41,680 nt of DNA from Lachnospiraceae bacterium (GCA_022769625.1 JALEJP010000037.1:1-41680); one strand, 5' to 3'. Numbered from the stretch's first letter, positions 15,571 to 25,322 are shown. The notes: generated by a model not told the origin, from the sequence alone. Numbers and translations are program-made.

Positions 15571-16902
15571 CTATTCTGCAATCTCACCGATCAGGTCATA
15601 CTCAGCAGAGCCGGTCACCCTTACTTTGACAAAGTCACCCGAAAGGAGCACCTCTCCGGTATTGATAAACAGATAACCATCAATATCCGGTGCGTCACCA
15701 TAAGTCCTGGCCACATAGGCAGGCTCATCTGCAACTTTTCCTTCCACCATGACATAAAACTCGCGGCCTACCATATCCGCTGCCTTTTCAAAGGCGATCT
15801 CCTGCTGAAGCTCCAATATCTCATCTCTGCGGGCTTCCTTTACCTCTTCCGAAATCTGATCCGGCATACTTGCAGCCGGAGTGTTTTCCTCCGGTGAATA
15901 GGCAAAAACACCGAGACGGTCAAATTCCATCTCGTCCACGAAGTCCATCAATTCTTCATGTTGTTCTTCCGTTTCGCCCGGAAAACCGGAGATCAGAGTA
16001 GTACGCAGCATGATATCCGGAATTTCTCTTCGCAGAAGAGAAATCTTTTCTTTCAGCTGCTCCTTTGATGTGCGGCGCCCCATGCGTTTTAGTATCTCAT
16101 TATTAGCATGCTGGATGGGCATGTCAAGATAGTGACATACCTTCGGCTCACGCTTCATTGTCTGTATCAGTTCGTCATAAAGCTCCTCCGGATAACAGTA
16201 TAGAATCCGGATCCAGCGAATTCCTTTGATCTGACATAGTTTTTCCAGAAGCAGATGAAGAGATTTTTTGCCGTATAGATCCACACCATAAAGCGTAGTC
16301 TCCTGAGCCACGAGAATCAGCTCTTTGACACCCTGCTCTGCCAGTGCAGCTGCCTCTGTCACAAGCTGTTCCATGGGAACACTCCGATAATTACCACGAA
16401 TCTTTGGAATGATACAATAGGTACAATGCTTGTTGCAGCCCTCAGCTATTTTCAGATGAGCATAATGGCCGCCTGTTGTAAGAATACGGCCTGTTTTTAC
16501 CACCGGCAGTCTGTCAAGATCAGCAAATTCAAGAAAGTGTTTTCCTGCCAGAGCCTGATCCACAGCATCCAAAATCTCATCATAGCTGCTGGTGCCGATT
16601 ACGGCATCAACCTCGGGGATCTCATCCAGGATTTCCTTCTGATAACGCTGCGCCAGACACCCGGTGACAATCAGAGCTTTACAGCTGCCAGATGATTTAT
16701 ATTCCGCCATCTCAAGAATGGTATTGACACTCTCCTCTTTGGCATCATTGATAAAACAGCAGGTATTGATAATGATGATATCTGCCTCTTCCTCCAGATC
16801 TGTCATCTCAAAGCCACGTCCTGCAAGAATTCCAAGCATCACTTCGGAATCTACCAGATTTTTGTCGCAGCCAAGGGAAACAAATAAAATTTTATTCTTC
16901 AT
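15571..16902 (-). CDS. rimO: Ribosomal protein S12 methylthiotransferase RimO
   Basis: A radical SAM enzyme that methylthiolates the conserved aspartate of ribosomal protein S12. It has an N-terminal UPF0004 domain with LFVSLGCDKNLVDSE (the RimO rather than MiaB form), the radical SAM motif GCNKHCTYC (Cys at CxxxCxxC) and a C-terminal TRAM domain. ATG 16902 gives the family N-terminus (443 residues) and overlaps the rpoZ stop by 11 bp; an ATG five codons upstream (16917) is possible. The ribosome binding site is weak, consistent with translational coupling to rpoZ. Last gene of the operon before the terminator. Confidence 0.96.
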   Translation of the reverse strand: MKNKILFVSLGCDKNLVDSEVMLGILAGRGFEMTDLEEEADIIIINTCCFINDAKEESVNTILEMAEYKSSGSCKALIVTGCLAQRYQKEILDEIPEVDAVIGTSSYDEILDAVDQALAGKHFLEFADLDRLPVVKTGRILTTGGHYAHLKIAEGCNKHCTYCIIPKIRGNYRSVPMEQLVTEAAALAEQGVKELILVAQETTLYGVDLYGKKSLHLLLEKLCQIKGIRWIRILYCYPEELYDELIQTMKREPKVCHYLDMPIQHANNEILKRMGRRTSKEQLKEKISLLRREIPDIMLRTTLISGFPGETEEQHEELMDFVDEMEFDRLGVFAYSPEENTPAASMPDQISEEVKEARRDEILELQQEIAFEKAADMVGREFYVMVEGKVADEPAYVARTYGDAPDIDGYLFINTGEVLLSGDFVKVRVTGSAEYDLIGEIAE

Positions 16903-17143
16903 CTGTGTCATTCTCATCTTCTGCCAGAATTTTAATTTTGCCCTTATTCAGTTCCTCAACAGCGATGGAAAGTGGTTTTTTCCCATTGCTGTATACCAGT
17001 GCCGGTGCACCGTCAATCAGTCCGCGTGCACGCTTTGCCGTTGCCATAACGATAGAATAGCGGCTGTTGACTACCGGGGTTTCGCCTTCATTTACTTCAC
17101 TGTTTACTACCTGCATCAAATCTGTGTAAGATGGATGTAACAT
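16892..17143 (-). CDS. rpoZ: RNA polymerase omega subunit
   Basis: An 83-residue omega subunit with the family pattern MLHPSYTDLM, NSRYSIVMATAKRAR and KPLSIAVEELNKGKI, ending in an acidic tail. ATG 17143 is preceded by AAGGAG at 8 nt; a longer in-frame start at 17191 lacks a ribosome binding site and adds non-family sequence. It follows gmk, the standard Firmicutes order, and overlaps rimO. Confidence 0.95.
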   Translation of the reverse strand: MLHPSYTDLMQVVNSEVNEGETPVVNSRYSIVMATAKRARGLIDGAPALVYSNGKKPLSIAVEELNKGKIKILAEDENDTDEE

Positions 17144-17208
17144 AAATAATTCTCCTTTCAGAAGCAGCTGCCGGATACTCTTCAGCTGCATAAATGAGTT
17201 TACAAAGC

Positions 17209-17838
17209 TTAGCGGCTGCAGAAGCTTTTCATTTCCTTCTGCATTTCCTTTATATAATCTGTATTACGTGAAATTCTGCAGTGCTCACTTTCAATCAGTG
17301 CATGCACTTTTGCAACACAGGTATCCAGGTCATCGTTAACAACCAGATAATCATACGCTTCGATACCTTCCGCTTCTTCCGAAGCCCGTCTGAGACGGTC
17401 ACGAATGACGTCCGGACTTTCGGTACCGCGTCCCGTAAGACGTTCCTTCAAAGTGGCAGCATCCGGTGTGACAACAAAAAGCATCAGGGTGTCCGGAAAC
17501 TGTTCTTTCACCTTCCTTGCCCCCTGAATTTCGATTTCCAGAATCACGTCCCGTCCGGCATCCAGCTGCTGTCTGACGTATTCTTTCGGGGTCCCATAAT
17601 AGTTGTCCACATATCTGGCGTATTCAATAAAAGCACCCTCCGCAATCATCTTTTCAAATTCCTGCTTCGTTTTAAAAAAATAAGCCTTTCCTTCTTCCTC
17701 ACCCGGTCGTGGCGCTCTGGTAGTAGCAGATACCGACAACGCATACTGTTTGTAATCTGACAGAAGACGTTTTACGATCGTACCTTTACCTGCGCCGGAA
17801 AAACCGGATAAGACAACTAAAATTCCTTTTCTATTCAT
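17209..17838 (-). CDS. gmk: Guanylate kinase
   Basis: Phosphorylates GMP to GDP. The 209-residue protein has the P-loop SGFSGAGKGT (residues 11-20), the GMP-binding SATTRAPRPGEEEGKAYFF-like segment and the EIEIQGARKVK motif. ATG 17838 follows AAGGAG by 6 nt and overlaps the remA stop by 8 bp, indicating coupled translation. Confidence 0.97.
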   Translation of the reverse strand: MNRKGILVVLSGFSGAGKGTIVKRLLSDYKQYALSVSATTRAPRPGEEEGKAYFFKTKQEFEKMIAEGAFIEYARYVDNYYGTPKEYVRQQLDAGRDVILEIEIQGARKVKEQFPDTLMLFVVTPDAATLKERLTGRGTESPDVIRDRLRRASEEAEGIEAYDYLVVNDDLDTCVAKVHALIESEHCRISRNTDYIKEMQKEMKSFCSR

Positions 17839-18103
17839 CTATTACTCCTTTTTCCGAAAAATCATCCTTCTGAGAAAAACGTCTGGCAATCGTATCAGGC
17901 TGCAGCGCCGACAGGATAATATGATCTTCCTGTGTCACAATCACTGCCTTGGTACGTCTGCCCTGAGTAGCATCAATTACCCTTCCCTCTTCCTTTGCAT
18001 GCTGGACAAGGCGCTTGACCGGAGCTGCATCCGGGCTGACCACTGCCACAATTTTTGCGGTATTGACTGCATTTCCAAAGCCAATGTTAATCAGTCCTGC
18101 CAC
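17831..18103 (-). CDS. remA: RemA-family DNA-binding regulator (DUF370)
   Basis: A 90-residue protein with the DUF370/RemA pattern (LINIGFGNAV, DATQGRRTKAVIVT, HIILSALQPDTIARRF). In Bacillus subtilis RemA activates matrix and osmoprotection genes; its role in Clostridia is not established. The start is GTG 18103, 6 nt after GGAGGG. The gene lies between yicC and gmk as in B. subtilis. Confidence 0.94.
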   Translation of the reverse strand: MAGLINIGFGNAVNTAKIVAVVSPDAAPVKRLVQHAKEEGRVIDATQGRRTKAVIVTQEDHIILSALQPDTIARRFSQKDDFSEKGVIDE

Positions 18104-18114
18104 TTTTTACCCTC

Positions 18115-18993
18115 CTACTCAATGTTCTGAATCTGCTCACGTACCTTCTCGATCTCTGTCTTCAGGTCAATGGCAAGATTAGAGGTTTCCAGATCATTTG
18201 CCTTTGAAAGAATCGTGTTTGCCTCCCGATTCATCTCCTGTGCTATAAAATCCAGCTTCCTTCCTATACTGCCGCCAGACTGAAGTGCCTCTCTCATACT
18301 CTCAATGTGACTGCGCAGTCGAACCGTCTCTTCATCGGTGCATATCTTATCAGCATACAAAATCACCTCTGTGGCAATCCGGCTCTCTTCGATTTGTGTT
18401 TCTCCGAGAAGTTCTTTTACTTTTTCTGTCAGCCTGCTGCGGTATGCGGCAATGATTTCAGGAGAACGCCTTTCTACTGCGTCAACATTTTTCAACATAA
18501 CATCAAGCTTTTCCAGCAGATCCAGCTTCAGGTTCTCTCCTTCCCGTATGCGGGATTCTACAAACTGTGTGCATGCACCACGAAGTGCTGCTTCCAGGAC
18601 AGCCCATATTTCCTGCTCATCCACCGGCTGCTCTTCCATCGTAAATACTTCCGGGCTTTTTCCAATGGTGGATACACGTACGTCATTCTCCAATCCAAAC
18701 TTTTCGGAAATCTGTTTGTAATATTTCACATACTCTGCCGCAATATTCTCATTATACTTTAAAGAAACATTTGCTTCGGTCAGATCCTCATAAGTGATAA
18801 AAATATCAACTTTTCCGCGCTGTATATATTCCTTCAGAAGATTTCGGATACCCGACTCGAAAATACTGAGTTTTTTGGGCATTTTGATATTTGAATCAAA
18901 ATATCTGTGATTGACGGACTTCATCTCAACCGTAAATTTACGGTCGCCCTGGTGATTTTCACATCTGCCAAAGCCTGTCATACTCTTAATCAT
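18115..18993 (-). CDS. YicC/YloC-family endoribonuclease
   Basis: A 292-residue protein with the family start MIKSMTGFGR, an EMKSVNHRYFD segment and the C-terminal GRKLDFIAQEMNREANTILSKAND signature. Members are endoribonucleases implicated in small-RNA and mRNA turnover. ATG 18993 is chosen because the family starts there and because the promoter at 19049-19077 puts the transcription start only about 4 nt before the longer ATG at 19038. First gene of yicC-remA-gmk-rpoZ-rimO. Confidence 0.95.
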   Translation of the reverse strand: MIKSMTGFGRCENHQGDRKFTVEMKSVNHRYFDSNIKMPKKLSIFESGIRNLLKEYIQRGKVDIFITYEDLTEANVSLKYNENIAAEYVKYYKQISEKFGLENDVRVSTIGKSPEVFTMEEQPVDEQEIWAVLEAALRGACTQFVESRIREGENLKLDLLEKLDVMLKNVDAVERRSPEIIAAYRSRLTEKVKELLGETQIEESRIATEVILYADKICTDEETVRLRSHIESMREALQSGGSIGRKLDFIAQEMNREANTILSKANDLETSNLAIDLKTEIEKVREQIQNIE

Positions 18994-19048
18994 ACTTCTT
19001 TCGCTCTTTTCCTTCAAAATTATGTCGCAAAACGCCATACTATTATTA

Positions 19049-19077
19049 ATTATAGTTCAAAGCCTTCAAACCGTCAA
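19049..19077 (-). promoter_or_regulatory. Predicted promoter of the yicC-rimO operon
   Basis: TTGACG (19077-19072), 17 bp, TATAAT (19054-19049), a near-consensus pair. It gives a leader of about 50 nt before ATG 18993. Confidence 0.75.
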
Positions 19078-19121
19078 CCGGAAAAGAGAAAAATATGACA
19101 CACAGGCCAAACACCATCTGC

Positions 19122-22100
19122 TTATTTTGCCGCCCTTATTTTCCGGGATAATCCGGCCGGTGCATACTGGTTTTTCACCTGTACAACGATCCTGTAATAA
19201 CAGATTTTGCCTTTCGGTGCTTTTTTATCCGTAAAGCTGCCGGCTTTTGTCTTTTTGATCCTTGTATATCCACTGTTTTTCTTTGTAGAACGATAAACAA
19301 GATACGCAGAAGCACCTTTCGCCTTCTTCCAGGCGATCCGGATATTTCTGCCGGATTTTCTGACTGTGACATTTGTGACTCTGTTTGGAAGCCGGATTGT
19401 TTTTGCAGCACTTACGTCGCTGTCGTTATACTTCGTCTTGTCTGCACTGATCGCTCGCACCGTATAGATTACATTTTTATCTGCATATAATTTTGTATCA
19501 TACCAGGTGGTGGATACCGTCGTCATCTTCGTTGTTTTTCCGCCAACTGTGCGTGTAATTTCATACCGTGCTGCGTTTGGAACAGCCTGAAAAGTAAGTC
19601 GAATCCTTGTAGTCTGTTTTTTTCCCGCCTCACTCTTAAGAGACGTGATCACAGGTGCTGTAAGATTTGTCACCTGAGAAGAAAGCGGAACCTTTTTCAC
19701 AAGTTTCAGGATGGCATTTTCCACTGCTGCCACCGCTTTCTCCACTTCCTGGTCTGTGGCATTTTGATCATTCCATACTGCTCTGGCTTCTTCGACCGCA
19801 TGTAAAAGTGCTGCAAAGCTTTCACTCGTATAGTCCTTTTCATTCAACAACAAAGCTTTTTCTATGCATTGTTCCAGTCTTTTTTTATCTGCCGTATTCT
19901 TTTCCAGCTGACTGACCGCATCCTCCAGTCGTTCCAGTGCTGCATCAATTTCTGTCTGAGACGCTGCTGTATTTTTATCCAGTACAGCCTGGGCTCTTTC
20001 CAGTGCTTCCCGGAATGCTGCAAAACTTTTTTCCGTGTAATCATTTTCCATGTATTTTGCAGCCTGCTCTACCAGACGAATCAGTTCGGTTCTTACCAGC
20101 TGATGAATATGGAATTCACTGGCCGAGGCAAAGCCATTGCTTCCAGCTTTTGCTGTAAATTTGATATATCTGGCTTCTGTTTGTACAAATTCTGCCGTCT
20201 TGACCGTACGATCTGATGCCCAGAAACCGTCTGCAATTACCTGTGTCCAGTCGTCCTCCTCTTCTTTTTTCACAAACAGATCATAAGAAGTGATGAAGCC
20301 GTTATCGCCGGAGGTACGGGGAACATAAGTCAGTTTATTGATGATATATTCTCTTCCCATATCCACAGTAAAGGTAGTAGGCAAAGACGGATTTGGATAA
20401 TTGGAATGCCACATGGTGGCTTCGTTCCCGTCAAAAGCATAGGAAATCGGACCATCGTTTCCGGAAGCAGGATTTTTCTCATTGTCACAGGTGAAACGGA
20501 AATCATCCGTTGGTATGATTGTGTGATCCTTCCCGTCACTCAGCATCAGGCCATCGATCAGACCCACAAATCCATTTTCACCAGCACTTCCGATCCGTTG
20601 GATCGGAATGGTCAGGGTAGCCAGTCTGTAGGCTGATTTTGTCTGATTATCCATGGAAGCCAGACTTTGAAAACTGCCGTTTACGTACAGTTCAGCAGAG
20701 TCTTTATTTCCCTTTATAGTCAGATAAACCCATTCATCCTCCGGAAGTGTATAATCAAAGGAATAATCGTAACCTTCCCTTGAAAATCCTACCTTACCGG
20801 TATTTTTCTGTACTGCTTTAATCGCATAGGTTCCCAGTGCAGCAGACGTTTCAAAAAGTATCTGCTCATCGTCGGACCCCCCGGCAAGTTTTTTGATCCA
20901 GAAGGAAATGCTGCTCCCGGCTGGTGCCTTTTTCAAAGGAGTGGATATATAACTGCCGGAGCCATTCAGTTTCAGTGCGCTGCCCTCTTTTCCCTCCGCA
21001 CTGGATACATTGCAATAGCTGACCGGATGATATCCATTTCCGGATTTATCTTCATATCTGATTTCTCCGCCATCTGTTTTCACATCAAAGGTATATTTAA
21101 TATAACTGGAACCTTTGCCCGGTATGATGCAGTATGGATTCGTTCCGGGAGCTGTTAAAACCTTTGCAGATATTTTTTTGAACTCGTCATATGTCTTGTC
21201 GCCAGCTTCTCCCCAGAGCTTTTCACTCATCGCGGCCATCGGCTGAAAAATACGGTCAAACACATCATAATCAGAAATACCATTGCAGCGTGTATCGATG
21301 CTGTCATTCCAGAGAGCATAGGCTCCACCGATCATCTGCGGATCTCCTGCCGGAATGGTTACGTTTACACTGGGAAATACATTGGCTTCCCAGCTGTCAT
21401 AGAGCATCTGTGGATTCAGATAATCAAAATAGTAACCGGCAGCGGGAACAATATATACCTGACTGTCCAGACAGTTGATAAGGTCAAATCCAAGATTGTA
21501 CATTTCTGCTGGATGTGCCCAGTCCTTACTCCAGATATTGATCTGTACCCCTTCCCCACGTACTTCCGGAGAACCTTTGATCCAGGTGAGTCCGCCCCAC
21601 ATACGCATCTTACGATTTTTTTCTGTCAGATAATCCTTCATGTCATTTACAAAAGTCCGGTAATAGGATGCACTGTCTGTATATTCGTCCGCACCGATAT
21701 GTATAATGGTATCTTCATCAAATACCGGTTCATCTCCGTCAATGTAATCATCAAAGATTGATTTTACAAGCTCTGTGGAGCCTGGATTGGAAAGATCCAG
21801 ATGATCGGTAAGCGGACGTCTTGTATTGCTTGTATTCATTTTCATCAACGCATACTCTGGAAAAACCTTTGTAAAGGCCAGAGCATGGGCAGGAACATCG
21901 ATTTCGGGAACAATTTTTACGCCTATTTTTCTGGAATCCTGAATCAGACTGCGGAATTCCTCCTTCGTATAATACAGATCCTTTGAAGTAGCCGTTTCTC
22001 CTTCTTTATTTGTCACAGAAGATTCCAGACGGAAAGCAGAGTATGCCTCAAAGCTCTTTTCCATGGCTGTCTGATTATCCTTTTCCCAGTAGTCCTCCAG

Positions 22101-23015
22101 GAAAATCAGATTATCACTCAGATGGATCTGCAGATCATTCATTTTATACCAGGACATATTTGCGACAATATCCTTGATTGTATCCAGTTCGGTCGGCTTT
22201 CTTCCTACATCAAGAATGATGCCGCGAACCTTGTATTTTGGATAATCCCGTATGGTACCTTTTGGAATTGTGGTACCGTTCTGTTTCAAAATCTGCAGAA
22301 AGGTTCTGGTTGCCCAATAAGCTCCTGTCGATGTCTCTGATTTTGTCTGTATCACATCACCAATTTCTGAATAATACCCTTCGTCTCCAAGTCCAAAACT
22401 GGAATCGGAGGTAAGCGCAAAATAGAAATCTCCAGCTTTTGTGTCTTTTTCTGTTCCATAGATAATCGAAATATCATTTCCGGTAATTTCCTTATAATCT
22501 TTGGAAAACTCTTCTGCCATATCGTCCAGAGTTTCTTTGTCTCCTGGGGCAATCACAATACGGGATCTCTCCTGAATCGAAAAATCCCCCTTTCCACCTG
22601 CCCACTCTGCAAGCTCCGGAATGACTGCGGGTTTCGCATTCTCGCTGTCCATTGGCATATGGGAACCGGGAACGGCGATCGTCACTTCTTTTTTCTGTAT
22701 GTTTCCGGCTTCATCGGTTACCTGAAATTCCACGTTCACATCTTTGTCTGTGAGCGGAGTACAGATAGTTCCGTCCGTTCCGATCACCTGTTCATAATCT
22801 GCATAAACCTGAATCGTTACACCTTCCTGCTTTGGTAATTCGAGTTTCGTGTCTCCATTCTTTACCTGGATTTCATCCAGCGCATCCAGAATGGTATCTC
22901 CGGATCGCACTTCTCCGGAAGCTGCTGTTCCTGTTATGGCGCCAGACGGTGAGACTACCCCCATAATCATTACCAGAACAAGTATCAGCCTCTGCCATGT
23001 TCGTTTCTTTTTCAT
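19122..23015 (-). CDS. Secreted multidomain GH20 beta-hexosaminidase or lacto-N-biosidase
   Basis: A 1297-residue exported glycosidase. Order seen: signal peptide (1-32, Lys/Arg then a hydrophobic core); Ig-like N-domain (about 35-115); GH20b domain (about 130-255); GH20 TIM barrel (about 260-600) with catalytic Asp443-Glu444 in HIGADEYT; LamG-like beta sandwich (about 660-840); F5/8-type C (discoidin) carbohydrate-binding domain (about 850-995); two FIVAR modules (about 1000-1135); two Fn3-like repeats (about 1150-1297). There is no LPxTG or C-terminal membrane helix, so it is secreted or held non-covalently. It probably removes terminal GlcNAc/GalNAc or lacto-N-biose from mucin or milk glycans; the domains do not settle which. 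AAGGAGG precedes ATG 23015 by 9 nt. No terminator is obvious before yicC. Confidence 0.9.
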   Translation of the reverse strand: MKKKRTWQRLILVLVMIMGVVSPSGAITGTAASGEVRSGDTILDALDEIQVKNGDTKLELPKQEGVTIQVYADYEQVIGTDGTICTPLTDKDVNVEFQVTDEAGNIQKKEVTIAVPGSHMPMDSENAKPAVIPELAEWAGGKGDFSIQERSRIVIAPGDKETLDDMAEEFSKDYKEITGNDISIIYGTEKDTKAGDFYFALTSDSSFGLGDEGYYSEIGDVIQTKSETSTGAYWATRTFLQILKQNGTTIPKGTIRDYPKYKVRGIILDVGRKPTELDTIKDIVANMSWYKMNDLQIHLSDNLIFLEDYWEKDNQTAMEKSFEAYSAFRLESSVTNKEGETATSKDLYYTKEEFRSLIQDSRKIGVKIVPEIDVPAHALAFTKVFPEYALMKMNTSNTRRPLTDHLDLSNPGSTELVKSIFDDYIDGDEPVFDEDTIIHIGADEYTDSASYYRTFVNDMKDYLTEKNRKMRMWGGLTWIKGSPEVRGEGVQINIWSKDWAHPAEMYNLGFDLINCLDSQVYIVPAAGYYFDYLNPQMLYDSWEANVFPSVNVTIPAGDPQMIGGAYALWNDSIDTRCNGISDYDVFDRIFQPMAAMSEKLWGEAGDKTYDEFKKISAKVLTAPGTNPYCIIPGKGSSYIKYTFDVKTDGGEIRYEDKSGNGYHPVSYCNVSSAEGKEGSALKLNGSGSYISTPLKKAPAGSSISFWIKKLAGGSDDEQILFETSAALGTYAIKAVQKNTGKVGFSREGYDYSFDYTLPEDEWVYLTIKGNKDSAELYVNGSFQSLASMDNQTKSAYRLATLTIPIQRIGSAGENGFVGLIDGLMLSDGKDHTIIPTDDFRFTCDNEKNPASGNDGPISYAFDGNEATMWHSNYPNPSLPTTFTVDMGREYIINKLTYVPRTSGDNGFITSYDLFVKKEEEDDWTQVIADGFWASDRTVKTAEFVQTEARYIKFTAKAGSNGFASASEFHIHQLVRTELIRLVEQAAKYMENDYTEKSFAAFREALERAQAVLDKNTAASQTEIDAALERLEDAVSQLEKNTADKKRLEQCIEKALLLNEKDYTSESFAALLHAVEEARAVWNDQNATDQEVEKAVAAVENAILKLVKKVPLSSQVTNLTAPVITSLKSEAGKKQTTRIRLTFQAVPNAARYEITRTVGGKTTKMTTVSTTWYDTKLYADKNVIYTVRAISADKTKYNDSDVSAAKTIRLPNRVTNVTVRKSGRNIRIAWKKAKGASAYLVYRSTKKNSGYTRIKKTKAGSFTDKKAPKGKICYYRIVVQVKNQYAPAGLSRKIRAAK

Positions 23016-23203
23016 ATCATTTTTCCTCCTTCTTATCTCTGACAATTTCCTTCATTTTTACAACACCGGTATGAAACTGAAAACCTCCCTTCCGTTCAAA
23101 TTTCCTTGTCTGCATGAGACCATTTTCTCTTCCTGTTTATTTTATCAGAATAATGATCCTATGGCTAGTCAACCTGAATAGAATTACAATGGAAAATGTG
23201 TCA

Positions 23204-23232
23204 TTGTACTTAGGGAGAATCAATGGTATACT
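23204..23232 (+). promoter_or_regulatory. Predicted promoter of rqcH
   Basis: TTGTAC (23204-23209), 17 bp, TATACT (23227-23232), with an extended -10 TGG in front. It places the transcription start after the ATG at 23223, which therefore cannot be the translation start. Confidence 0.65.
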
Positions 23233-23273
23233 ACGTTAGAAATTGGATTTACAGAAAGCGAGGATTTAACCTG

Positions 23274-25022
23274 ATGGCACTTGATGGAACTGTAATCTCC
23301 TGCATAGTGCAGGAGCTGGATACTGTCCTTACCGGTGGAAAAATAAATAAAATTGCACAGCCTGAAAAAGATGAGCTGATGCTGACTGTGAAAAACAACC
23401 GGACGCAATACCGCCTGCTGATTTCTGCAGGTGCAAGCCTTCCGCTGATTTACCTGGCAGGCGAAAACAAAACCGGACCCATGACTGCTCCCAATTTCTG
23501 TATGCTTCTGCGCAAGCATATCGGAAATGGACGCATTACGCGCATCTGGCAGCCGGGGATGGAACGTATCATCAACATGGAAATTGAGCATCTGAATGAA
23601 CTGGGAGATATCTGCAAAAAGCTTTTGATCGTGGAACTGATGGGAAAACACAGCAATATCATATTCTGTCAGGAAGACGGTATGATTCTGGATGCCATTA
23701 AGCATGTCTCTGCCCAGATAAGTTCTGTGCGTGAGGTGCTGCCGGGACGTCCGTATTTCATACCGGAAACGCAGCATAAATACAATCCTCTGGAGATTAC
23801 TGAAGAAACCTTCGCGTCCACTGTCTGCCAGAAGCCCATGCCCCTTGCCAAAGCACTCTATACGACTCTGACCGGCATCAGCCCGCTGATTGCAGAAGAA
23901 ATCTGTCACCGCAGCAGTCTGGAATCTTCCAGAAGTGCAAATTCCTTCTCCGAGCTTGAGAAAACTCATCTGTATCATACCCTGCAGCGTATGATGGATG
24001 ATGTGAATCATAATATTTTTACACCGAATATCATTTATGACGGGAAAATACCGATTGATTTTGCGGTTCTTCCCTTGACTCAGTACTCGGATATGGAAGC
24101 ACAGAATTTCGAAAGCGTTTCTCAGGTTCTGGAACAGTACTACGCAGCCAAAAACACAATCACCCGCATCCGCCAGAAATCTTCAGATCTGCGCAGGGTC
24201 GTTACAACAGCCCTTGACCGAAACCGTAAAAAATATGATCTGCAGCAAAAGCAGCTGAAAGATACCGAAAAACGGGAAAAATACAAAGTATACGGTGAGC
24301 TGTTAAATGCCTATGGCTATGACGTGGCAGAGGGAAGCAAAAAACTGGAGGTATTAAATTATTATACAAATGAAATGATCACGATCCCTCTGGATCCAAC
24401 CTTGACGCCCCAGGAAAATGCCAAAAAATATTTTGAACGTTATGGTAAGCTGAAACGTACCTATGAAGCGTTGAATACACTGCTTACGGAGACTCACGAA
24501 GAAATCCTGCATCTGGAATCCATTGCCACAGCACTGGATATTGCTCTGAATGAGGAGGATCTTGTACAGGTTAAAGAAGAACTGGTTCAATACGGTTATA
24601 TTAAGAGAAAGTATACCGGAGGAAAAAGGGTAAAAGTCACTTCCAAACCTTTTCATTATCTTTCTTCCGACGGATATCATATTTACGTCGGGAAAAACAA
24701 TTATCAGAATGAAGAACTTACCTTTAAGTTTGCCTCCGGCAATGACTGGTGGTTCCACGCAAAGGGTGCTCCAGGCTCCCATGTAATTGTAAAATCCGGC
24801 GGGGAAGAACTGCCGGACACTACCTTTGAAGAGGCAGCGAGACTTGCAGCCTGGTACTCCAGCCACCGGGGTGCAGATAAGGTAGAAATCGATTATGTTG
24901 AAAAAAAGCACGTGAAAAAGGTGAACGGTGCAAAGCCCGGTTTTGTCATATACCATACCAATTATTCTATGGTTATCGATTCCGATATTTCCGGAATCCG
25001 GCAGATCAAAGAAAAGTCATGA
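23274..25022 (+). CDS. rqcH: RqcH, ribosome-quality-control NFACT protein
   Basis: A 582-residue Rqc2/NEMF/RqcH-family protein that binds stalled 50S-peptidyl-tRNA and recruits tRNA-Ala to add C-terminal alanine tails. It has an NFACT-N domain (1-190, MALDGTVISCIVQEL), a helix-hairpin-helix and coiled-coil middle (about 260-440) and a C-terminal NFACT-R domain (about 450-570, with HYLSSDGYHIYVGKNNYQNEEL and DWWFHAKGAPGSHVIVK). The motif at residues 97-98 is Glu-Arg (QPGMERII), where the Asp-Arg pair of the family is usually described. ATG 23274 follows GAGGA and agrees with the promoter. Its stop overlaps the convergent ATPase remnant by 6 bp. Confidence 0.94.
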   Translation: MALDGTVISCIVQELDTVLTGGKINKIAQPEKDELMLTVKNNRTQYRLLISAGASLPLIYLAGENKTGPMTAPNFCMLLRKHIGNGRITRIWQPGMERIINMEIEHLNELGDICKKLLIVELMGKHSNIIFCQEDGMILDAIKHVSAQISSVREVLPGRPYFIPETQHKYNPLEITEETFASTVCQKPMPLAKALYTTLTGISPLIAEEICHRSSLESSRSANSFSELEKTHLYHTLQRMMDDVNHNIFTPNIIYDGKIPIDFAVLPLTQYSDMEAQNFESVSQVLEQYYAAKNTITRIRQKSSDLRRVVTTALDRNRKKYDLQQKQLKDTEKREKYKVYGELLNAYGYDVAEGSKKLEVLNYYTNEMITIPLDPTLTPQENAKKYFERYGKLKRTYEALNTLLTETHEEILHLESIATALDIALNEEDLVQVKEELVQYGYIKRKYTGGKRVKVTSKPFHYLSSDGYHIYVGKNNYQNEELTFKFASGNDWWFHAKGAPGSHVIVKSGGEELPDTTFEEAARLAAWYSSHRGADKVEIDYVEKKHVKKVNGAKPGFVIYHTNYSMVIDSDISGIRQIKEKS

Positions 25023-25322
25023 GATTCTGCCAGAATCCTCTTCTTTTTCATGCAGAAAAACAACTCTGTCGCAACAGTCGACAAGCAGTTCTTCGTCATG
25101 TGTGATGACAAGAATGGCTTTTCCCTGATTATTCAGAAGATTCAGAAGCTTTCCAAGGCCAAATTCTTCTGCGCATTCCCGGACTCTCTTTTGAATATCG
25201 CGGGAAGGTATTCCCATATTTTCACAGGGAAATGCCAGTTCTGCTGTGGTGTCCACGTTAAAGTATTGTGTTTTCGGATTCTGAAACACACTTCCTGTAA
25301 ACGGAACATACTCTTCGATTAA
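25017..25322 (-). pseudogene. Remnant of an ECF-transporter ATPase (internal deletion, no start)
   Basis: The visible reading frame has the Q-loop region GSVFQNPKTQYFNVDTTAELAF typical of the fused two-domain ECF ATPases, then runs directly into QGKAILVITHDEELLVDCCDRVVFL, an H-loop segment. Walker A, the LSGGE signature and Walker B are absent, so it cannot hydrolyse ATP. The junction (25131-25148) is a tandem 9-bp repeat ATTCAGAAG, consistent with deletion between short homologous sequences. The 5' end is fused out of frame to the truncated S component. A protein from this fragment would not be functional. Confidence 0.8.

Noticed and set aside
23223-23273. Longer N-terminus for RqcH starting at 23223
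   Set aside because: The -10 box at 23227-23232 lies inside this extension and the family starts at MALDGT (23274).
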